Origin: CBDDHT01 sp965227905
Lineage (GTDB): Bacteria > Pseudomonadota > Alphaproteobacteria > Rhizobiales > Methyloligellaceae
Reading direction: 5' to 3'
NCBI GenBank assembly: GCA_965227905.1
Contig: OZ245780.1
Coordinates: 2,480,001 to 2,544,000 of the forward strand
Length of the DNA: 64,000 bases
In this document: positions 57,549 to 64,000 of the stretch, piece after piece
Numbering within the stretch: the stretch's first letter is position 1
How the letters are laid out: each line of letters starts with the position of its first letter
Translations under genes and position numbers: made by a program
The notes under the pieces: generated by a model
Told to the model about the DNA's origin: nothing
The model's database searches: none
The model's input: only the letters and a program-made list of their open reading frames with translations

Positions 57549-59474
57549 ATGGCGCATCATCACGCTGGCGGACGCGATACGGACGTTTTGGCAGAACGCG
57601 CGGCCCATCTTTCGGTCCTGCGTGGACTGATGCCCTATATCTGGCCCGAAGGGCGGCCGGACCTTCGTTGGCGCGTCGTTCTGGCGTTTGTTGCGCTGGT
57701 TGTGGCCAAACTCGTGACGGTTGCGATTCCGTTGGCCTACAAGGCCGCTGTCGACTGGCTGACCGGTGAAAGCGGCAACACGGACAGCGGCACGGTCATT
57801 CTCGGTCTTGCTCTGGTCCCGGCCTTTCTCATTATCGCCTACGGTGTCGGTCGTGTGGCGATGATCGTCTTCTCGCAACTGCGCGATGTCCTGTTTACGA
57901 AGGTCGGGCAACATGCTGTGCGGTCGCTGGCGAACAAGACATTTCGCCATCTGCATGTGTTGTCCTTAAGGTTTCATTTGGAGCGGCGGACCGGCGGACT
58001 GAGCCGGGTCATCGAACGCGGCACCAAGGCCATCGAACTGATCATACGGCTCGCTGTCCTGAACTCGATCCCGACCGCGGTCGAGCTCGTTCTGATGTCC
58101 GCGATTCTCTATTCTTATTTCGGATGGGAATTCGTCGTCATCCTGCTGGTGATGGTGACGCTCTATATCTGGTTCACGGTGAAGGCCAGCGAATGGCGTA
58201 TCGCTATTCGCAGGGATATGAACGAGTCGGATACCGAGGCCAATTCAAAAGCAGTCGATAGTCTGTTGAACTACGAGACGGTCAAGTATTTCGGGAATGA
58301 GGAACTGGAGCGCCGCCGTTTCGATGTATCCATGGCCAAGTACGAAGATGCTGCCATTCGGACATTCACATCGCTGGGTGTCCTGAATTCCGGTCAAGCG
58401 CTGATTTTTACAACCGGGCTTACCGTATCGATGCTTTTGGCAGCGCGCGGGGTCGTAGCCGGAGAGCTCACGGTCGGCGACTTCGTGATGGTCAACGCCC
58501 TGATGATACAGCTTTATCAGCCATTGAACTTCATGGGGCTCGTCTATCGCGAAATCAAACAGGGGCTGGTCGACCTGGAGAACATGTTTGCGCTTCTCGG
58601 CCAGCCTGCCGAAGTGGTCGATAGCCCGAATGCCAAGCCGCTCGCTGTCGACAAAGGAGCGGTCCGGTTCGAGAATGTCTCATTTTCCTATGATCCCGAT
58701 CGCAAAATCCTTCGCGATGTATCCTTCGAAGTGCCGGCAGGCAAAATGGTGGCCATCGTCGGCCCGTCAGGCGCGGGGAAATCGACGATTTCGCGGATTC
58801 TGTTTCGTTTCTACAATGTTAGTTCGGGCCGGGTCCTGATTGACGGTCAGGATGTCTCGGAGGTCACCCAGTCATCGCTTCGTGCCGCCATCGGGATGGT
58901 CCCGCAGGACACCGTTCTGTTCAACGATACCATCGCCTACAACATTCGGTATGGCAGGCCAGACGCCGATGATGAGGAGATCAAGGAAGCGGCCCGGCTG
59001 GCGCAGATCGACACGTTCATTGCCCATCTGCCTCAAGGCTACGACACCATGGTCGGCGAGCGTGGCCTAAAGCTTTCCGGTGGCGAGAAGCAGCGCGTGG
59101 CAATCGCGCGCACAATCCTGAAGGGCCCGCCGATCCTGATGCTCGATGAGGCAACGTCGGCTCTCGACAGCTACACGGAAAACGAGATTCAGGAAGCTCT
59201 GGAGCGGGTCGCGCGCCAACGCACGACGCTTGTCATCGCACATCGCTTATCTACCGTTGTCCATGCCGACATGATTATTGTTTTGGAGGCAGGGCGGATT
59301 GTCGAGCGTGGTACCCATGGCGAACTTCTGGACAAAGGCGGGCTCTATGCCGGGCTTTGGGACCGTCAGCGCGAAGCGGACGAAGCGCGCGAACGGTTGG
59401 CCTGTGTGATTGACGAAACCGACACTGTCGCACCTGTTGAGCCGACTGCGCTCGAACCCGAGCCTGCGAAGTGA
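57549..59474 (+). CDS. Atm1-type ABC exporter (fused permease-ATPase)
   Basis: 641 residues from ATG 57549; the frame is open further upstream but the start of homology and the His-rich MAHHHAGG start favour this. Six membrane segments (about 43-330) then an ATPase with Walker A GPSGAGKST (405-413), signature LSGGE (509-513), Walker B LMLDEATSALD and H-loop AHRLST. The ETVKYFGNEELERRRF segment is characteristic of Atm1/HMT1, which export glutathione-linked sulfur or heavy-metal conjugates. Confidence 0.9.
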   Translation: MAHHHAGGRDTDVLAERAAHLSVLRGLMPYIWPEGRPDLRWRVVLAFVALVVAKLVTVAIPLAYKAAVDWLTGESGNTDSGTVILGLALVPAFLIIAYGVGRVAMIVFSQLRDVLFTKVGQHAVRSLANKTFRHLHVLSLRFHLERRTGGLSRVIERGTKAIELIIRLAVLNSIPTAVELVLMSAILYSYFGWEFVVILLVMVTLYIWFTVKASEWRIAIRRDMNESDTEANSKAVDSLLNYETVKYFGNEELERRRFDVSMAKYEDAAIRTFTSLGVLNSGQALIFTTGLTVSMLLAARGVVAGELTVGDFVMVNALMIQLYQPLNFMGLVYREIKQGLVDLENMFALLGQPAEVVDSPNAKPLAVDKGAVRFENVSFSYDPDRKILRDVSFEVPAGKMVAIVGPSGAGKSTISRILFRFYNVSSGRVLIDGQDVSEVTQSSLRAAIGMVPQDTVLFNDTIAYNIRYGRPDADDEEIKEAARLAQIDTFIAHLPQGYDTMVGERGLKLSGGEKQRVAIARTILKGPPILMLDEATSALDSYTENEIQEALERVARQRTTLVIAHRLSTVVHADMIIVLEAGRIVERGTHGELLDKGGLYAGLWDRQREADEARERLACVIDETDTVAPVEPTALEPEPAK

Positions 59475-59501
59475 CGATTTTTCTGAAAGTGAGGATTGAC
59501 T

Positions 59502-60215
59502 GTGGCTGACGATCGCACGCTGTTGCAAACCATAGGCGCCACTTTGGCACCGGTTCATCCGGACGGGTATAAGTTCGTCGCGGCCTTTGGGCTTGTCGCT
59601 CTGATACTGTTTTGGGTTTGGCAACCACTCGGTTGGATCGGGGTAGTGCTAACGCTCTGGTGCGCTTACTTTTTCCGTGATCCTGAGCGTGCAACACCTA
59701 TTCGGAAGGGATTGGTGGTGAGCCCGGCCGATGGGCGGGTTTCCAATATACAATCGGTCATCCCGCCATCGGAGCTGGAGCTTGGTTCGGAGCCGCGAAT
59801 TCGGATCTCCATCTTCCTCTCGGTTCTCGATGTGCATATTGTCCGAGCTCCAATTGCGGGGCCGATCGAACACGAGGTCTACACGCCTGGGCGTTTTCTC
59901 AATGCTGAACTCGACAAGGCCAGCGAAGAGAATGAGCGCCGCTCGCTGGTTATCCGCGGGGAGGACGAGACGCAGATCGGATGTGTCCTTATAGCGGGCC
60001 TGATTGCGCGCAGGATCGTGACTTTTCGCAGCCAAGGGCATACGGTTCGGTCTGGAGAGCGCATCGGACTGGTTCGTTTTGGAAGCCGGGCCGATATCTA
60101 TCTGCCACCGGGCCGTGCGGCACTTGTCGCGGTCGGACAACGGGCGATCGGTGGTGAAACGGTTCTGGCGGATCTGGCTTCGGACGAGGGGGAGCGCGAA
60201 GCCAGGATCGATTGA
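59502..60215 (+). CDS. psd: Phosphatidylserine decarboxylase (short form)
   Basis: 237 residues from GTG 59502, six bases after GTGAGGA. Short alphaproteobacterial PSD with an N-terminal membrane segment (about 24-48) and the self-cleavage site Gly194-Ser195 in RFGSRAD, which generates the pyruvoyl group. Converts phosphatidylserine to phosphatidylethanolamine. 23 bases before pssA, forming a phospholipid operon. Confidence 0.93.
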   Translation: MADDRTLLQTIGATLAPVHPDGYKFVAAFGLVALILFWVWQPLGWIGVVLTLWCAYFFRDPERATPIRKGLVVSPADGRVSNIQSVIPPSELELGSEPRIRISIFLSVLDVHIVRAPIAGPIEHEVYTPGRFLNAELDKASEENERRSLVIRGEDETQIGCVLIAGLIARRIVTFRSQGHTVRSGERIGLVRFGSRADIYLPPGRAALVAVGQRAIGGETVLADLASDEGEREARID

Positions 60216-60238
60216 ACGAATAAGACGGCGATCAATCC

Positions 60239-61126
60239 ATGACTCATATGTTCCCACCCTTCGATCCCGGCCCGGCGGAGCGGCGTCCGCGCAAGTTCGG
60301 ATTCAATCGCGGCCAGGTGCCGATCAGGGTGTTGATCCCCAATCTGTTCACGCTGCTTGGTCTTTGCGCCGGACTGACCGCTATTCGTATGGCGATCGAA
60401 CTGCGTTTCGACGTCGCCATCGCGGCGATTGTATTCGCCGCGGTTCTGGACGGACTGGATGGCCGGGTCGCACGCTTGCTGAAGGCGTCATCGCGCTTCG
60501 GTGCTGAACTGGATTCACTTGCGGACTTCGTCAATTTCGGTGTCGCACCGGCGATCGTTGTCTTCACATGGGCGCTTGGCGAGTTGCGGAGTCTTGGCTG
60601 GATCGTCGTGATGATCTTTGCGCTCTGTGCAGCGTTGCGACTGGCAAGATTCAATGTCGCGCTGGACAATGCGGATGAGCCGAAATGGAAGGGTAATTAT
60701 TTCGTCGGCATTCCGGCGCCGGCTGCTGCTCTCGTGGTGCTTCTGCCGCTCTATTTCGAGAATATCGGCATTGCCTCGGTTGTCTGGCTCACGCCGATCA
60801 TCCTGGTCTACACGCTCGTGATTGCGTTCTGTATGGTCAGTCAGATTCCGACCTATTCCGGAAAGAGCTTTGGCCAACGGATCAAGCGTGAGCATGTTTT
60901 GCCAGTGTTTGTCTGCGCGGCTCTGTTTGTTGCCTTGCTCCTGACCTATCCCTACACGACTCTGACTGTGGGCAGTATCGGCTATCTCATGATCATGCCA
61001 CTGAGCGTGTGGACGTACCGCAAAGAGGAGTCCAAGGCCGCCGTCCTCGCAAAATCCCAGAATGGTCAGAAGAAAAAAGACCCTGCTCCAAAGTCGGAAC
61101 CGACTCAGCCCGAGGCTCGGCCATGA
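60239..61126 (+). CDS. pssA: CDP-diacylglycerol-serine O-phosphatidyltransferase
   Basis: 295 residues, about eight membrane segments. The CDP-alcohol phosphotransferase motif is exact: Asp74-Gly75, Ala78-Arg79, Gly88, Asp92 and Asp96. Makes phosphatidylserine, substrate of the upstream psd. Its stop overlaps the next start by four bases (ATGA). Confidence 0.93.
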   Translation: MTHMFPPFDPGPAERRPRKFGFNRGQVPIRVLIPNLFTLLGLCAGLTAIRMAIELRFDVAIAAIVFAAVLDGLDGRVARLLKASSRFGAELDSLADFVNFGVAPAIVVFTWALGELRSLGWIVVMIFALCAALRLARFNVALDNADEPKWKGNYFVGIPAPAAALVVLLPLYFENIGIASVVWLTPIILVYTLVIAFCMVSQIPTYSGKSFGQRIKREHVLPVFVCAALFVALLLTYPYTTLTVGSIGYLMIMPLSVWTYRKEESKAAVLAKSQNGQKKKDPAPKSEPTQPEARP

Positions 61127-62172
61127 ACAAGATGGATAAGGCTCTTGGAAAGCTCGATGAGTTGCCACGAGCGGGACTGTGGGCACAGCCGACAATAATC
61201 GAAGAATTGCCGCGATTGGCTGAGGCAAATGGCGGTGCTCGCCTTTTCATGAAACGCGATGATATGACGGGTCTGGCCTTTGGCGGCAATAAGATCCGGC
61301 AACTCGAATTTTATTTGGGTGAGGCTGTCGCCGAAGGTGCGGATGTCGTTCTGATCACCGGCGCGGTTCAGTCGAACTTCGTGCGGATGGCGGCAGCCGG
61401 CGCACGCAAACTCGGAATGGACTGTCATATTCAACTTGAAGAGCGCGTTTCGAAGAACGATCCGGCGTATCGGAATTCCGGAAACGTTCTGATCGACCGC
61501 CTTCTCGGTGCGACGCTCCATTCCTATCCGCATGGCGAGGACGAGGCCGGCGCCGATCGAGCATTGCACGCCATCGCCGACGATCTAAAGGCGAAGGGGT
61601 CAAAGCCTTACGTCATTCACCTGTCTCCCGGCCATCCACCGCTTGGCGCGCTTGGCTATGTCGTCGCGGCTCGGGAAATCGTGTCTCAGTGTGCAGATGA
61701 GAAACTCGTATTCGACGAGATCGTCGTTGCGTCAGGGAGTGGGGCGACACATGCCGGTCTCCTATTCGGTCTGAGGGCATTGGGCGACCAGGTGCCAGTA
61801 ACCGGAATCTGCGTGCGTCGTCCGGCAGACGTCCAAAAGGGACGGATTGTCGAGCGGTGTACCGAGATCGGGGAGCTACTGGGCATACCGTCTCCAGTCG
61901 TCGACGACGATGTCGTTGTGCTCGATGAATTTCTAGCGCCGGGTTATGGCCGCATGAGCCAGAAAGTTGCCGATGCCATGGGACTTGCCGCGCGACAAGA
62001 GGCAGTAATCACCGATCCGGTCTATACGGCCAAGACATTGGCAGGATTTCTGGCCCGAGCACGTGATGCTGCGCCGACCAGCAGAATGCTCATGATCCAT
62101 ACAGGCGGAATGCCCGCGGTGTTTGCCTATGAGAAGGATGTTGCTGCAGCTTTCTTGCCTGACGCCGGTTAG
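61123..62172 (+). CDS. PLP-dependent D-cysteine desulfhydrase / ACC deaminase family
   Basis: 349 residues from ATG 61123 overlapping the pssA stop. The PLP lysine is Lys57 in AFGGNKIRQLEF. Family segments TGAVQSNFVRMAA, SGSGATHAGLLFG and IHTGGMPAVFAYE. The family contains D-cysteine desulfhydrase and ACC deaminase; I cannot separate them by eye. Ends four bases inside the convergent PPTase gene. Confidence 0.87.
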   Translation: MNKMDKALGKLDELPRAGLWAQPTIIEELPRLAEANGGARLFMKRDDMTGLAFGGNKIRQLEFYLGEAVAEGADVVLITGAVQSNFVRMAAAGARKLGMDCHIQLEERVSKNDPAYRNSGNVLIDRLLGATLHSYPHGEDEAGADRALHAIADDLKAKGSKPYVIHLSPGHPPLGALGYVVAAREIVSQCADEKLVFDEIVVASGSGATHAGLLFGLRALGDQVPVTGICVRRPADVQKGRIVERCTEIGELLGIPSPVVDDDVVVLDEFLAPGYGRMSQKVADAMGLAARQEAVITDPVYTAKTLAGFLARARDAAPTSRMLMIHTGGMPAVFAYEKDVAAAFLPDAG

Positions 62173-62876
62173 AGCGATCTGGTCCGGAACAGAGTCTTGG
62201 CCGGAACATTCTCAATTGTTGCAACACTGACGATATAGGGGATGCCTTCAAGCAACACCCGACTTTCAGAGATATTGAAGGCGAGGCCAGGCTTGAGGAC
62301 ACTTTCCGACACTCTGACAGCGAGAGGGTCGAGTGCGACTTCGAACGTCGTAAACTGAATGCCCATTCCCAGACCAAGGGCCTTGCCGCAGGCCTCTTTG
62401 ACCGTCCAAAGCCGAATGAAGCGATCCCATTGTTCTCGCCTTCCAAGCAGGCGCAGCATACCCTGCTCACGCGCTGTCAAAACATCCGGGACAATTTCCA
62501 GTCGCAAGTCAGGTAATGCACTTTCGACATCAATACCTATTGGCCCATTTCCGCTGATCGCCACCGCGACGCAACTTCCGGAGTGAGAAAGATTGAACGC
62601 AATTTGCGGTAGTCCGTCCTTAACTTCTGGTTTGCCATTGGCGTCGATACGGAATGACCAGTCTTCGGATGCTATTTCCCCTTCTGAGGCTTCCCGCAGG
62701 GCATGTCGGAGCAAGGCCCGCGCGGCTAGAAACCGATCACGGTCTGCAGGTTGACGGAATCGCGCGGCATGCTCGCGCTCATCTTTGCTTGGCGGCTCGA
62801 GCGCACCTGGAAGCTGCAGTGCTTCCTTGGTCGAGGCTATCCACACATCTGCAATGTTGTTTCCTGATGCACTCAT
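62169..62876 (-). CDS. 4'-phosphopantetheinyl transferase (Sfp-type)
   Basis: 235 residues. Sfp-type motifs are FNLSHSG (substrate), GPIGIDVESA and WTVKEACGKALG (magnesium and CoA site). It activates carrier domains by attaching phosphopantetheine from CoA. The gene is 31 bases downstream of the NRPS-like gene, its likely target, on the same strand. Confidence 0.9.
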   Translation of the reverse strand: MSASGNNIADVWIASTKEALQLPGALEPPSKDEREHAARFRQPADRDRFLAARALLRHALREASEGEIASEDWSFRIDANGKPEVKDGLPQIAFNLSHSGSCVAVAISGNGPIGIDVESALPDLRLEIVPDVLTAREQGMLRLLGRREQWDRFIRLWTVKEACGKALGLGMGIQFTTFEVALDPLAVRVSESVLKPGLAFNISESRVLLEGIPYIVSVATIENVPAKTLFRTRSL

Positions 62877-62907
62877 TTCAGAATTCTCACTCTTGCCTTA
62901 GAGGTAT

Positions 62908-64000
62908 TCACAACTGACGACCGGCAGATGAAGCGTTATGAGCTTCATCCGCGGCCAGCGGAGCGGGGCAGTCTGTGAGATCGAGTTCATCGATTGTATC
63001 CACGCGCGGCCTTACCGTGTCGATCCGCTCGGGAGACGCGCATCGGATCTCGCAGCTTGTCTGAGGCTTGGCTGGAACACGCGTTGGTTTGGCAGGATTG
63101 CCGAGCCAGACCGAATTGGCATCGAGAATTTCGCCTTTCATCACGAATGAGTCGAGACCGATAAGCACATTCTCTCCCATCGTCACGCCATAGTGGATGA
63201 AGGCGCCGGTTCCGATGGTGCACCCTTGGGCAATCGTAACGGTATCGGACTTGAACACGCCTTCCTCCAGCGAGTGGCCCTGGATCGTCGTCGCGGCATT
63301 GAGGTTGGTGTCGTCGCCGACTGTGATGAGGGTTTTCTCGAGGAAGCCGCATCCGTCGTCAAAAACGCGCTTCCCAATCTTCACACCCTGTAGACGGGAG
63401 AACAGGTTCTTCAGCGGCGTACCGTTGAACAGCCCGGCAAGGGGATTTTCCGACAGCTTCCAGTGACGTTCGTGGAACCAGAAATAGTCGTCATAGATCG
63501 ATACCACCCGCGGTGTAAGCCGCCCGAAGAGCAGGCTTGCGCGCTCGATCAGCGGATAGAACAGGAACGCGAAGGCAAGCGCACCGACACCCGCGGCGAA
63601 GATCGGCAGAACGCCGTAGAGCGGATAGTAGAGTAGGCCTGCATAGGTGAGCAGGAGGCTGACGAACGAGACCATCCAGTTGCTGGCGAGGAACAGCAGA
63701 ACCGTTACGAGATTGTGCCGGTTCTTGGCCGCAAGCTGCTGCAGGCGACTCGCCTCGTCGAGGTCGTCGTCGAATGTCCGATCCCGTTCATTTGCGCGCG
63801 GGATCTCGAAGGCCGGAGCTCCGAGCAGGCCGACATTCTCACGCACGGGTCCGTCGATCGGAATCATGGTCTTGGTACCGAACAGGCAATTGCTGCCCGT
63901 CTTGGCGCCGGCCGGGAAATGGATGTTGTTCCCCAGATAGTTCTTGTCGCCGATCGCGACCTTGCTCAGCCGGAAGGACGAGCTCGACATTTCCGCGTTC
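62908..64000 (-). CDS. Pls/PosA-type NRPS-like protein, C-terminal part (partial)
   Basis: The frame is open to the right window edge (codons before ATG 63990 read Asn-Ala-Glu with no stop), so this is the end of a longer gene. It matches the terminal region of the Pls/PosA family. Left-handed beta-helix repeats (KVAIGDKNYLGNN, TKTMIPIDGP and later GCTIGTGAFIHYG) surround two or three membrane segments (about 98-155 from ATG 63990). In poly-lysine synthase this part forms the tandem C domains and membrane anchor. A PPTase follows immediately, supporting a carrier-protein-dependent product. Product unknown. Confidence 0.82.
   Translation of the reverse strand, partial: NAEMSSSSFRLSKVAIGDKNYLGNNIHFPAGAKTGSNCLFGTKTMIPIDGPVRENVGLLGAPAFEIPRANERDRTFDDDLDEASRLQQLAAKNRHNLVTVLLFLASNWMVSFVSLLLTYAGLLYYPLYGVLPIFAAGVGALAFAFLFYPLIERASLLFGRLTPRVVSIYDDYFWFHERHWKLSENPLAGLFNGTPLKNLFSRLQGVKIGKRVFDDGCGFLEKTLITVGDDTNLNAATTIQGHSLEEGVFKSDTVTIAQGCTIGTGAFIHYGVTMGENVLIGLDSFVMKGEILDANSVWLGNPAKPTRVPAKPQTSCEIRCASPERIDTVRPRVDTIDELDLTDCPAPLAADEAHNASSAGRQL

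Overview
The window reads as chromosomal DNA of an alphaproteobacterium, most likely in or near the order Hyphomicrobiales (Rhizobiales). The reasons are the DUF2865 and DUF3775 genes, the short phosphatidylserine decarboxylase followed by phosphatidylserine synthase, the class II DAHP synthase, an Atm1-type exporter, and a gph / rpiA / gor neighbourhood of the kind seen in rhizobia. Base composition is moderately GC-rich throughout, except for one AT-rich gene (34087-34536) beside a tRNA-Val gene. I see no insertion sequence, prophage or CRISPR array. Species is not inferred.

The most unusual part is 573-14965, almost entirely exported proteins. A caspase-Sel1-peptidoglycan-binding protein (573-2324) and a glycine-zipper/peptidoglycan-binding protein (2740-3261) are followed, after a minus-strand PhyH dioxygenase, by seven closely spaced plus-strand genes (4427-14965). 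In order they are a cytochrome c', a diheme cytochrome c, a caspase-fold protease with an intact His/Cys dyad plus DUF4384, a caspase-fold paralogue that has lost both catalytic residues plus DUF4384, a large protein with two CXXCH motifs, a Pro/Ala spacer, DUF4384 and a Lys-rich tail, an OmpA-family wall-binding protein, and a membrane-anchored Cys-rich protein ending in a caspase fold that keeps His but lacks Cys. My inference is an envelope-anchored, heme-linked caspase / pseudo-caspase system.

15257-25966 holds a DASS transporter / UspA / DgcN (DUF1611) gene row, a polyamine pair (ornithine decarboxylase and a ureohydrolase) trailed by a 35-residue membrane peptide, a Cys-rich secreted protein, a GcvT-serine hydroxymethyltransferase fusion and a DMT permease. 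25990-30942 (minus) carries a two-component system with an upstream P-loop protein, DUF3775 and a small secreted Cys protein. 31262-36051 has three solute-binding proteins of three different transporter classes, none beside its permease, flanking the AT-rich gene and tRNA-Val. 36063-47994 is mostly central metabolism: gph, succinate-semialdehyde dehydrogenase, rpiA, glutathione reductase, an SDR, a sugar-1-phosphate transferase, YbdK-type ligase, VIT1-like transporter, DAHP synthase and NAD synthetase.

48037-62876 holds a DUF2865 protein, a hydratase, cysS, citramalate synthase, pncA, a second member of the small Cys family, pncB, an HtpX-like protease, a LOG-family protein, an Atm1-type ABC exporter, psd, pssA and a D-cysteine desulfhydrase-like enzyme. 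The right edge (62169-64000, minus) has a 4'-phosphopantetheinyl transferase next to the C-terminal part of a Pls/PosA-type NRPS-like protein that runs off the window. The left edge (1-496, minus) is the start of a thiamine-diphosphate enzyme. Two copies of an intergenic palindromic repeat (42475-42568 and 54103-54200) lie between convergent genes.
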